Shown in pieces: positions 42,658-50,798 of a DNA stretch of 64,000 nt. The position numbers and the translations under genes were made by a program. The stretch is from DASSBR01 sp035688265 (GTDB lineage: Bacteria > Pseudomonadota > Gammaproteobacteria > Natronospirales > DASSBR01): contig DASSNE010000055.1 of assembly GCA_035688265.1 (NCBI GenBank), positions 85,605 to 149,604 on the forward strand. Reading direction: 5' to 3'. How positions within the stretch are numbered: the first letter of the stretch is position 1; every line of letters begins with the position of its first letter. The notes under the pieces were generated by a model. The model was given only the letters and a program-made list of their open reading frames with translations, was not told where the DNA came from and searched no databases.

Positions 42658-44510
42658 TTGCCGCCTCCCTGCTTCTTCTGTTGCGAAAGGAAATATTGCG
42701 GCAGTGCGAACACGTACAGCTCACCGCCCTTGGCGGTGTAGTCCGGCAGATCCTGCATCGCGCCGACGAAGCCCAGCGCGCCATACGGATTGCGCGGATC
42801 GAGGTTGCCGGCCACCACCGCGCCGGACCAGCCGCCGACACCGGCGTAAATGGCAATGTACTCGCGCCCGTCCGGGCCGCGGTAGGCGATCGGCTGACCG
42901 GCCATGCCCGAGCCGACGCGGAACTTCCACAACAGCTTGCCGGTTTTGGCATCGACCGCCTTGAACCAGCGGTCCATCGTGCCGTAGAACGCGACGCCGC
43001 CGGCGGTCACCAATGCGCCGGTCCATACCGGGAACATTTCGTGCTTCGACCAGACGATTTTCGCCTTCACCGGATCCCACGCCGTGAACGCACCGCGGTA
43101 TCCGCCGGGGCCGGCCTTCATCGCGACCTTGGCGCCCATGTACGGCGTGCCGGCGATGTAACTGACAGTCGACACCTCCTCGTCCTGGCACAGGTTGTTG
43201 TGCGGGATATAAAGCAGGTGCGTGATGGGAGAATACGCCGACGGCTGCCAGTCCTTGCCGCCGGTCGAGGCCGGGCAGATGTTTCTCACCATCTTGTCGA
43301 GTTGCTGTGCCTTGGCCGGGTTGTACTCCGGCGCGCCGGTCTTGAGGTTGACCTTGAGAATCGTGTTGACGCCCGGAAAGAAAGGCTGAGCGGAAATGAT
43401 CTTGCCGGTCGTGCGGTCCTGCAGATACATGTAGCCGTTGCGGTCGGGGTGTGCGAGCACCTTGCGCATCTTGCCGTCAATTTTGATGTTGAACAGCACG
43501 CTCTCGTTGATGCCGTCGTAGTCGAAATGATCGTGCGGATTCCACTGCACGGCGAACTTCGCCATGCCGGTGTCCGGGTCGCGCGCGAACAGCGTGCAGG
43601 TCCACTTGTTGGCGCCGGGGCGTTGCAACGCGTTCCACGGCCCGGGGTTGCCGGTGCCGTAGTAAATCAGGTCGAGATCCGGATCGTAGGTGATCCAGCC
43701 CCACACGCTGCCGCCGCCGATCATCCAGGCCGCTTTCGACGGCCAGGTTGTCGCGCCCAGATTTTTGCCGCGATCCTCGGCGTAGGGCGGATCGAAATTC
43801 TTGCCGATCAGCACGTCCTTGTCGGGGCCGGTGCTGTACGCCGTCCATTGCACCTTGCCGGTGTCGGTGTCGAGCGCCTTCAGCCAGCCGCGCACGCCCA
43901 GCTCGCCGCCACTGACGCCGACCAGCACGTGGTTCTTGACCACCAGCGGTGCCATGGTCATCGTCTCGCCCTTGCTCACGTCACCCAGCTTGGTTTTCCA
44001 GATCAGGTTGCCGGTTTTGGCGTCGAGCGCGATCGTGTGATCGTCGAGCGTGTTGAAGAAAATCTTGCCGTCGGCGTAGGCCATGCCGCGATTGACCACG
44101 TCGCAGCAGGCGACGCCCTTGGCTGCCGACAGCGGATGCGGGTTGTATTTCCACTTGATTGCGCCGTCATTTTTGAGGTCGAGCGCATAGACGATATTCG
44201 GCCACGGCGTGATCAGGTACATCGTGTCGCCGATGACAAGCGGCGCCCCCTCATGGCCGCGCAGGACGCCGGTCGAAAACGTCCAGGCAACCTGCAGATG
44301 GCTGACGTCGTCGCGGTTGATCTGGTTGAGCTTGCTGAATCGCGTCCCGTGATAATTCTTCGCGGGCATGACCCATTGCGCCGGATCGTGGGAAAGCTTG
44401 ACGAGGTTGTTCTGGTCGCTGTTGTTGTTCTGATTCTGCGCGGCGTACGCGCCGCCGTGGAAAGCGACGCACAGGGCGCAGACAGCCGCCGTCAATAGAA
44501 ATTTTTTCAT
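42654..44510 (-). CDS. Second lanthanide-type PQQ-dependent alcohol dehydrogenase
   Basis: A 618-residue periplasmic quinoprotein. The signal peptide ends near AYA (about 23). The vicinal disulfide is Cys135-Cys136 and the metal ligands are Glu203 (GGELGVRG), Asn288 (YGTGNP), Asp330 and the lanthanide-type Asp332 in FDYDGIN. It has Trp-motif propeller blades. It differs from the first enzyme around the substrate region (HDHFDYDG against HDGWDYDG; short insertion before the metal site), so it may use an alcohol other than methanol. The ATG at 44,510 follows GGAGGATTCG. It lies in an operon with its own cytochrome and oxidase. Confidence 0.95.
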   Translation of the reverse strand: MKKFLLTAAVCALCVAFHGGAYAAQNQNNNSDQNNLVKLSHDPAQWVMPAKNYHGTRFSKLNQINRDDVSHLQVAWTFSTGVLRGHEGAPLVIGDTMYLITPWPNIVYALDLKNDGAIKWKYNPHPLSAAKGVACCDVVNRGMAYADGKIFFNTLDDHTIALDAKTGNLIWKTKLGDVSKGETMTMAPLVVKNHVLVGVSGGELGVRGWLKALDTDTGKVQWTAYSTGPDKDVLIGKNFDPPYAEDRGKNLGATTWPSKAAWMIGGGSVWGWITYDPDLDLIYYGTGNPGPWNALQRPGANKWTCTLFARDPDTGMAKFAVQWNPHDHFDYDGINESVLFNIKIDGKMRKVLAHPDRNGYMYLQDRTTGKIISAQPFFPGVNTILKVNLKTGAPEYNPAKAQQLDKMVRNICPASTGGKDWQPSAYSPITHLLYIPHNNLCQDEEVSTVSYIAGTPYMGAKVAMKAGPGGYRGAFTAWDPVKAKIVWSKHEMFPVWTGALVTAGGVAFYGTMDRWFKAVDAKTGKLLWKFRVGSGMAGQPIAYRGPDGREYIAIYAGVGGWSGAVVAGNLDPRNPYGALGFVGAMQDLPDYTAKGGELYVFALPQYFLSQQKKQGGGK

Positions 44511-44535
44511 CGAATCCTCCGTGATTCCCGGACTT

Positions 44536-45183
44536 CTAGGCGCCGCCCGTGATCTGGTTTGCGGCCGACCGCAGCAGGTGCAAATGCTTTTCCAATACCG
44601 GCAGCGCCTGCTTGGCAAGCTGCATGACGTTCTTCGACGACCCTTTGTGGATTTCGCGCTTGGTCTTTTCGATTGCCGCGATGTGACCGTCGATTTCCTG
44701 GTGCAGCCACTCCTTGTCGAAATTCATGCCCTGCTGGCTCTCGATCACCTTGAGAACGCTCTTTTGCTTGAGCGAAGCGGAGCCCGGCAGCTTCACGCCC
44801 AGATACCTGGTGAGCTGCGCGACTTTCGCGTCCAGCATCCGGTGATCGACCACCAGCGTATGCCCGACCCGACGCACCGCATGGGCATGCGCGCGATTTT
44901 CGGCCACTTCGCCGGCCTTGATTTCGGCAAGATTGATTTGATGGGCGCTCTTCAGCCACTTCTTATCCTGCTTGGACAGGCTTTTGTGGTGCTGGCGCGA
45001 CTGGATTTGTGCAGCGGCCGGTGGTTTGTGCGTCGCCGGTTGTGGCGGCGTGGCGGCACCGGCCTGGGAACAAAAGATGAACGCTGCAACGGCAGCGACG
45101 GACAACAGCAGGGACTTCCCCGCGCCGGCGCTGCCGAAAAAAGGCAGCAGCCATGGGCGGCAATAACCAGGTGGTTTGCGCAT
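44536..45183 (-). CDS. DUF4142 protein heading the dehydrogenase-oxidase operon
   Basis: A 215-residue exported protein. After a hydrophobic signal segment (about 24-43), the DUF4142 core follows with LSKQDKKWLKSAHQINLAEIKAGE and VVDHRMLDAKVAQL. The core is two long helix pairs with ferritin-like heptads but no metal ligand set that I can assign. It lies 25 bases upstream of the PQQ dehydrogenase. Three paralogues lie at 47.1-48.8 kb. The function of DUF4142 is not known; a periplasmic helper role is inference. Confidence 0.85.
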   Translation of the reverse strand: MRKPPGYCRPWLLPFFGSAGAGKSLLLSVAAVAAFIFCSQAGAATPPQPATHKPPAAAQIQSRQHHKSLSKQDKKWLKSAHQINLAEIKAGEVAENRAHAHAVRRVGHTLVVDHRMLDAKVAQLTRYLGVKLPGSASLKQKSVLKVIESQQGMNFDKEWLHQEIDGHIAAIEKTKREIHKGSSKNVMQLAKQALPVLEKHLHLLRSAANQITGGA

Positions 45184-45264
45184 GGAATCCTCCTTGATTC
45201 CTGACTCAAACGCGGGGACTTCCCGACAGTTGCCCTGGCGGAAAGGAAGCAGTTCTCAAAAATC

Positions 45265-45293
45265 ACACTAGGCGCGCGGATACGAAGGGTCAA
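45265..45293 (-). promoter_or_regulatory. Candidate sigma-70 promoter of the dehydrogenase-oxidase operon
   Basis: On the minus strand, TTGACC (45,288-45,293) and TAGTGT (45,265-45,270) are separated by 17 bases, a fair -35/-10 match. It sits about 85 bases upstream of the DUF4142 ATG, in the divergent spacer with the antiporter gene. Confidence 0.45.
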
Positions 45294-45379
45294 CATGGGC
45301 TCGTCCCTATAGGACATAACCCGATATCGGCGGCTGCCGGATTCTGTCACCTTAGGGTGAGCGAATAACGGACACGGAC

Positions 45380-46963
45380 GTGGAATTCCTGATCTTCGGC
45401 CTGCTCGCGGTCATCGCCGCACTCGTGGCGCTGGCGCGCTTCCTGCGCGTGCCGTACCCGGTGGTGCTGGTACTGGGCGGCGTCGGCCTCGGCTTCATTC
45501 CGCTGATGCCGAGCGCGCACCTGCCGCCGAACCTGGCCATGATGGTCTTCCTGCCGCCGATCCTCTACTCGGCGGCGTTCTTCTCGTCGCCGCAGGAATT
45601 TCGAGCCAACCTGCGGCCGATTGCCTGGTTGGCGGTCGGCGTCACGCTGATCACCGCAACGGCGGTCGCCTGGGTGGCACACGTGCTGATCGGCCTGCCA
45701 TGGGCGGCAGCCTTCGTGCTGGGCGCGGTCGTCGCGCCGACGGATCCGGTCGCAATGACCGCCGTCGCCGGGCGCATCGGCGCGCCGCGCCAGGTGATCA
45801 CGATTCTCGAAGGCGAAAGCCTGATCAACGATGGCACCGCGCTCTCGCTGTACCACGTTGCGCTCGCAGTGGTCGTGACGGGAGTCTTTTCGCTGCCCGA
45901 TGCCATCCTGACCTTCGGGCTCTACGTGATCGTCGGCGTCGCGATCGGCCTGATCGTCGGCTGGCTGGTCGCCTTCATCCGGATGCGCATCGCCGACCGC
46001 CAGGTCGAGATCATCATTTCACTGCTCACCAGTTACGCGGCCTACATCCCGGCGCAGGAACTCGGCGTCTCCGGCGTACTCGCCGCGGTGGCGGCCGGCC
46101 TGTATCTCGGCTGGCGTTCGCCGCAGCTTTCCGGGCCGCGCGCGCGGCTGCAGATGTTCGAGGTCTGGGAAGTCCTGCCGTTTCTGCTCAACTCGCTGCT
46201 GTTCATCCTGATCGGCCTGCAACTGCCGGAGATCGTCACCGGCATTGACCAGTGGCAGTCGATGCGGCTGCTGCTGTACGCGGCGGTGATCTGCCTGACC
46301 GTCGTCGGTATGCGCGCGCTGTGGACCTTCCCGTTCGCCTACCTGCCCCGATGGTTGAGCCGGCGGGTGCGCGAGCAAACGCCGGCGGTCCACTGGCGAC
46401 GGCTCGGCATCGTTGCCTACACCGGCATGCGCGGCGGCGTCTCGCTGGCAATCGCACTCGCGCTGCCGTTCACGATCCACGGCCACGCGAACTTCCCGTT
46501 TCGCAACATGATCCTGTTCCTGACCTTCTGCGTGATCCTAGCGACACTGGTGCCGCAGGGCATAACGCTGCCGTGGCTGGTTCGCCGGCTGGGCCTCGCC
46601 GGCCAGGAAGACGTGACGGAGCGCGAGCAGGCCAAGGCACGGCTGCAGGCGGCCGAGGCTGCGCTGGCGCGAATCGACGAACTGGCCGAGGAGGACTGGG
46701 TGCACGATGAAGCGGTCGAACGGCTGCGTGAACTTTACGAGCGGCGGCGCCGGCGCTTCAGCGTCCAGCTTGCCGAGGAGGAAGGCGAAAGCGAAATCGA
46801 CTACGAGGAGCGCTCGCTCGCGTCACAGCGCCTGCGTCACGAGCTGTTGCAGGCCGAGCGGGCCAAGCTGCTCGAGCTGCGCAACAGCGGAGAGATCAGC
46901 GACGGCGTACGCCGCGAAATCGAACGCGATCTTGACCTGGAGGACACGCGCCTGGAGATTTGA
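45380..46963 (+). CDS. Na+/H+ antiporter, CPA1 family
   Basis: A 527-residue cation/proton antiporter with about twelve membrane helices. Conserved residues are visible in GAVVAPTDPVAMTAVAGRIG and EGESLINDGTALSLYHVAL (the ND motif that carries ions), and YTGMRGGVSLAIALALP. A 120-residue charged cytoplasmic tail ends it (DELAEEDWVHDEAVERLRELYERRRRR spread across it). It may help pH balance where formate and acid are produced. GTG start, divergent from the oxidase operon. Confidence 0.92.
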   Translation: MEFLIFGLLAVIAALVALARFLRVPYPVVLVLGGVGLGFIPLMPSAHLPPNLAMMVFLPPILYSAAFFSSPQEFRANLRPIAWLAVGVTLITATAVAWVAHVLIGLPWAAAFVLGAVVAPTDPVAMTAVAGRIGAPRQVITILEGESLINDGTALSLYHVALAVVVTGVFSLPDAILTFGLYVIVGVAIGLIVGWLVAFIRMRIADRQVEIIISLLTSYAAYIPAQELGVSGVLAAVAAGLYLGWRSPQLSGPRARLQMFEVWEVLPFLLNSLLFILIGLQLPEIVTGIDQWQSMRLLLYAAVICLTVVGMRALWTFPFAYLPRWLSRRVREQTPAVHWRRLGIVAYTGMRGGVSLAIALALPFTIHGHANFPFRNMILFLTFCVILATLVPQGITLPWLVRRLGLAGQEDVTEREQAKARLQAAEAALARIDELAEEDWVHDEAVERLRELYERRRRRFSVQLAEEEGESEIDYEERSLASQRLRHELLQAERAKLLELRNSGEISDGVRREIERDLDLEDTRLEI

Positions 46964-47084
46964 GACTGAAGGCGCAGCCGCAGGCCACGATTTTGCAGCG
47001 CGTTTTCCCTGATTGTCGCGGTACGTGATCGGGCGCTAGGCTGACGCGAGGCCCCGAATCTCCATGGAACGGAGGAACCCGATT

Positions 47085-47597
47085 ATGAAGGCAAAATGGA
47101 TTTTGCTTGTCGCCGCGTTTGCACTGCCGATGGCAGCTTACGCATCTTCATCATCGCCCAAGGTATCGCACCAGGACAAGGTCTGGATGAAAGCCGCGCA
47201 CCAGGCGAACCTCGCCGAAATCAAGGCCGGCAAGGCGGCGCAGCAGAAAGGCAAAAACGCCATCGTCCGCAAGACCGGTCACATGCTCGTGAGCGACCAC
47301 ACGATGCTCGACGCCGCCCTGAAGCGTGCGGCCCACGAACTCGACGTGACGCTGCCGAAATCACCGTCCCCGATGCAGCAGAAAGTGCTGCACAAGGCGA
47401 AATCGATGTCCGGCTCCGATTTCGACAAGTACTGGGTGCGGTCGATGGAAATGGCGCACCTCAAGGCGATCAACAAGACCAACTTCGAAATCCATCACGC
47501 CCGGTCCGAACAGGTCAAGAAGCTCGCAAAGAAAGCGCTGCCGGTTCTGCAGACCCATCTGAACATGCTGCAGCACGCGCAGAACGAAGTGAAATAA
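47085..47597 (+). CDS. DUF4142 protein, paralogue 2
   Basis: A 170-residue exported protein; signal peptide MKAKWILLVAAFALPMAAYA. The core starts SHQDKVWMKAAHQANLAEIKAG and ends KKALPVLQTHLNMLQHAQNEVK, closely parallel to the operon-head paralogue at 44.5 kb and the two downstream. The ATG at 47,085 has GGAGGAACCC upstream. First of three tandem DUF4142 genes. Function unknown. Confidence 0.85.
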   Translation: MKAKWILLVAAFALPMAAYASSSSPKVSHQDKVWMKAAHQANLAEIKAGKAAQQKGKNAIVRKTGHMLVSDHTMLDAALKRAAHELDVTLPKSPSPMQQKVLHKAKSMSGSDFDKYWVRSMEMAHLKAINKTNFEIHHARSEQVKKLAKKALPVLQTHLNMLQHAQNEVK

Positions 47598-47704
47598 CGG
47601 GTCGGTTCCCCAACCGCCGTATTCCCTGATCGTGGATGCCCCGATTGCGGCCATGCCACGAGCCACGGATCATGGATGCTTCACTACGGACGGAGGAAAC
47701 GCCA

Positions 47705-48249
47705 ATGAATACACGCGCAACAGTTCTCGCCTGCGCACTGGCCGTGCCCACGGCTCTCGCCGGCACCGCGTTTGCCGGCAGCAACAAGGTCGCGCAACAG
47801 GACGCGCACTGGCTGAAGAACATTCACCAGACGAGCCTGGCGGCGATCAAGGCCGGCAAGACCGCCCAGCAGAAGGGCAACTCGCCGCTGGTCGACAAGG
47901 TTGCCCGGAAGATCATCGAAGACGACCAGGTGCTGGACAAGAAAGTGAAGATGCTGGCCAAAGACGAAGGCGTCAAGCTGCCTGACTCGCCATCGGCAAA
48001 GCAGCAATCGGAACTGCAAACGGTGAAAGCAAAGCATGGCACCGAGTTCGACAAGCTCTGGACCAAGACGATGCTGAAGGCTGAGCTTAAAGCCGGCAAT
48101 CAGGCGCAGGCCGAAGTTGCCAAGGGCAAATCGCATAAGGGAAGAAGCTTGCGAAAACGGCGCTGCCCGCGATCAACCTGGAGCAGAACATGCTGCAGCA
48201 CGCGATCGCCAAGCTGAAGTCGACCACCAACACCTCAATCAGCAAGTAA
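47705..48249 (+). pseudogene. DUF4142 protein, paralogue 3, frameshifted near its 3' end
   Basis: From ATG 47,705 the frame encodes a signal peptide and a DUF4142 core up to about residue 144 (VAKGKSHK), then turns into an unrelated basic tail. A one-base shift restores KKLAKTALPAINLEQNMLQH and a stop at 48,247-48,249, matching the paralogues (KKALPVINLQINMLQ). The lesion lies at about 48,137-48,142 (AAGGGAAG), consistent with one lost base or a sequencing error in a G/A run. If real, the protein keeps about 80% of its length. Confidence 0.8.
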
Positions 48250-48257
48250 CCACACGG

Positions 48258-48812
48258 ATGCCGGCGTTGATGGTAATGAAAGTTCGCCCGATCGCGTTGA
48301 TGCTCGTGCTGGCTTTGGCCGCAGCGTTCGCCACTGCGTACGCCGCAGACAAGCCGCCGCCGCAGGACAAGCGCTGGTTGCAGAACGCGCACCAGCTTGG
48401 TTTGGGAGCCATCGACGCCGGCAAGATCGCCGGGCGCCGGAGCAAGCTGCCCGCACTCGACAAGGCGGCCAAAAAAATCGTCGAGGACGATCAGGCGCTG
48501 AATGACGAGTTGAAGACGTTGGCGAAGGATATGGGCGTACGGCTGGCCGACAAGCCATCGGCGCAAATGCAGTCGCAACTGCAATACGTGGACTCCAAGT
48601 CGGGCGGCGAGTTCGACAAAGCCTGGACCAGGATGATGATCGAGACCGAGCTGAAAGCAGCCAACAAGACCCAGCAGGAAATAGCGAAGGGCGAGTCGGA
48701 AAAGATCAAAAGGATCGCAAAAAAGGCCTTACCGGTGATTAACCTTCAGATCAACATGCTGCAGTACGCCAAGTCCAAATTCAGGAAGCCGGAATCGACG
48801 CCGCTCAAATAG
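48258..48812 (+). CDS. DUF4142 protein, paralogue 4
   Basis: A 184-residue exported protein with signal sequence VRPIALMLVLALAAAFATAYA and DUF4142 core (DKRWLQNAHQLGLGAIDAGK, KKALPVINLQINMLQYAKSK). The ATG could be 48,258 or 48,276; neither has a strong ribosome-binding site. It follows the frameshifted paralogue by eight bases, so they were one operon. Confidence 0.8.
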   Translation: MPALMVMKVRPIALMLVLALAAAFATAYAADKPPPQDKRWLQNAHQLGLGAIDAGKIAGRRSKLPALDKAAKKIVEDDQALNDELKTLAKDMGVRLADKPSAQMQSQLQYVDSKSGGEFDKAWTRMMIETELKAANKTQQEIAKGESEKIKRIAKKALPVINLQINMLQYAKSKFRKPESTPLK

Positions 48813-48821
48813 CACTCTTGC

Positions 48822-48942
48822 CCCCTCTCCCTTCGGGAGAGGGTTGGGGTGAGGGTGCCCGATAGCGACAACCTTCCGGTACATCGCACCATTTCGTGAT
48901 CCCGACCCTCACCCCCAGCCCCTCTCCCGAAGGGAGAGGGGA
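48822..48942. repeat. Long inverted repeat of the ccctctccc/gggagaggg family
   Basis: CCCTCTCCCTTCGGGAGAGGG then TTGGGGTGAGGGT (48,823-48,856) faces ACCCTCACCCC and CCCTCTCCCGAAGGGAGAGGG (48,905-48,942). Each arm is itself a hairpin and the two arms pair. It fills the gap between convergent genes, so it can serve as a two-way terminator. Similar short hairpins occur at 25.5 kb and 35.3 kb. Confidence 0.8.
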
Positions 48943-48952
48943 GCATGAGAGC

Positions 48953-49363
48953 CTATAGCGCTGCCTGCGCTGCCTCCGCCACCGTCTGATCCTGCTTGTT
49001 GTCGCCGCCGCTCACGCCGACCGCGCCGACCATCTCTCCATTCTGCTTGAGCGGCAGGCCGCCGTCGAAAATCATCACGCGGCCGCGGTTGGATACGTGG
49101 ATGCCGAAAAACGGTCCACCCGACTGCGCCTTCTCCGACAGTCCCTTCGTCGGCAGCTCGAACATCGCGGACGTGAACGCCTTGTTGATCGCGATGTCGA
49201 CGCTGCCCTTCCACGCGCCGTCCATGTGCGCAAACGCGACCAGGTTGCCGCCGTTGTCGACTACCGCGATGTTCATCGGCTGACCGATATCGCGGGCCTT
49301 CTGTTCGCCGGCGACAATCAGACGGCGGGCGTCTTCGAGCGATACGCATTGTTGCTGGATCAT
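48953..49363 (-). CDS. GlcG/HbpS-family haem-binding-like protein
   Basis: A 136-residue protein of the GlcG/HbpS family (PF03928): SLEDARRLIVAGEQKARDIG, NIAVVDNGGNLVAFAHMDGAWKGSVDIAINKAFT, GAVGVSGGDNKQDQTVAEAA (spread through residues 8-130). Relatives bind haem or occur near PQQ dehydrogenases and glycolate oxidase genes. No signal peptide is seen, so it is probably cytoplasmic here. Function unproven. Confidence 0.85.
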   Translation of the reverse strand: MIQQQCVSLEDARRLIVAGEQKARDIGQPMNIAVVDNGGNLVAFAHMDGAWKGSVDIAINKAFTSAMFELPTKGLSEKAQSGGPFFGIHVSNRGRVMIFDGGLPLKQNGEMVGAVGVSGGDNKQDQTVAEAAQAAL

Positions 49364-49394
49364 GGCGGCCTCCTTGCCGGACGGGTGAAGTGGT

Positions 49395-50798
49395 TCAGGC
49401 TACGCCGCCCGCGCCGGCTTGCCTATACGTGATGTCACCATCCTTGTCGGCACCCGGCCACGCGGCGCTGAACTCATCCAGTTCTTCGACCCTCAATGGT
49501 GCCGGCGGCGGACGGCGTCCCGACAGTTGCACGAGGTCGTGATGGAAACCGGCGGCGGTACGCAAGTCGACCGGGTAGTAGTCCGGATCGACGCCGACGA
49601 AGCCGCTCGATTTCCGCGCCCGCTTGAGCGCCTCGCCCCAGTGCTCGCCACTGGCGTCGCCTATCCCATCGAGACCGTGCGAAAACAGCGTCAGGCGGAT
49701 GTCTTCCCACGGCGCAGCCGTGTCGAGATAATCGGCCAGCCGATCGTATGCCGGCTGAGTGCCGAACAGTGTCCAGTACGGCGCAGCGCCGATCGTCAGC
49801 GTGCACAGCGGGTCCGCGACCAGGAACTGATCGACCAGCAGGCGATCGGCCGCGAGCCCGCGCTGCCGGTACCACCAGCGGTACAACTCGGCGATGAAGG
49901 CGCTCGGCTGCTGCGGATGCGAACAGGTGAGCGTTGCAACCGTGGCATGTTTGTTCGCGGCGGCTTCGAGAATCGAATACCCCATCGCCGCATGAAAGCC
50001 CCACTCCGCTTCCGGCTCATCGCCGCTCGGCGCGGGCGGCTCCCAGCGGCGGCGCACGGCGCCCTGGCGGGCCAGAAAATCTTCCACCCGCGGTCCGCCG
50101 TCGAAATAATCCTCCAGCGTGGCCGAGTCGAGCCCGCCGAACTGGAACCAGTGCCGGACGCCGAACTGCGTCATCGGCCGGCGGTGCTGGCAATCGAGCA
50201 CGATCAGGCGTCCGCCCGGCGCGAGCGTCCGCTCGATGTAGTCGCGATAGGCGCGCGGCAGCGCCAGCCACTTCGTTCGCACATAGGCGACATGCGCGAT
50301 CGGCAGGCGGTCGTGCACCGGGTCGTGCTGATGAACGACCAGCACGTCCGGGTTGCGCGCGGCGAAGCGCTCCAGCGGCTCGGCGAGTTGGTCAATCGCC
50401 TGCTGCGGCTCGTCGGGATCGACGTCGTGCGTGCGCACCGGCAGCATCATCGTCTGCGGCAGCCACGGCACACCCAGCGCCGCCGCCAGATGCATGCCGG
50501 CGCCGTTGCTGGAGCCGATCAGGATCGCCGGCCAGGTCCGTTCGGGAAGCTGGGCGACGTTGGCACGCGCGAGCGAATCGGCGTCGTATTCGGCAAATTT
50601 GGCCGGCGACATCGCCGACGACACCGGGCCATAGGCAATGAATCGTTGGCGCGCGCCCCGCGGCAGCCGGTTGAGCGCCCGCATGAATGGGTGCACGAAG
50701 CGCTCGACCGCCGCCGGCGCCTGACCCAGGAACGGCGTGTCGTGGCCGTGCAGGAAGCGGGCGAGCGCACGGAACAGAGTCTTGGCGGAGTCGTACAT
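49395..50798 (-). CDS. Uncharacterised protein (alpha/beta-hydrolase-like), paralogue 1
   Basis: A 467-residue soluble protein that I do not recognise. It carries AILIGSSNGAGMHLAAALG, a GxSxG-like turn, then VPWLPQTMMLPVR, and WFQFGGLDSATLEDYF. The paralogue at 50.8-52.2 kb has almost the same blocks (IGSSNGAIVHLAAALG, WLPQTLLLPVR, YFQFGGVGGADFEDLF), so they are the diagnostic parts of the family. An aromatic cluster (WYRQRG, YWTLFGTQPAYDRL) follows. Gene order with an MpaB-family oxygenase suggests a shared pathway. No signal peptide. Function not inferred. Confidence 0.75.
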   Translation of the reverse strand: MYDSAKTLFRALARFLHGHDTPFLGQAPAAVERFVHPFMRALNRLPRGARQRFIAYGPVSSAMSPAKFAEYDADSLARANVAQLPERTWPAILIGSSNGAGMHLAAALGVPWLPQTMMLPVRTHDVDPDEPQQAIDQLAEPLERFAARNPDVLVVHQHDPVHDRLPIAHVAYVRTKWLALPRAYRDYIERTLAPGGRLIVLDCQHRRPMTQFGVRHWFQFGGLDSATLEDYFDGGPRVEDFLARQGAVRRRWEPPAPSGDEPEAEWGFHAAMGYSILEAAANKHATVATLTCSHPQQPSAFIAELYRWWYRQRGLAADRLLVDQFLVADPLCTLTIGAAPYWTLFGTQPAYDRLADYLDTAAPWEDIRLTLFSHGLDGIGDASGEHWGEALKRARKSSGFVGVDPDYYPVDLRTAAGFHHDLVQLSGRRPPPAPLRVEELDEFSAAWPGADKDGDITYRQAGAGGVA

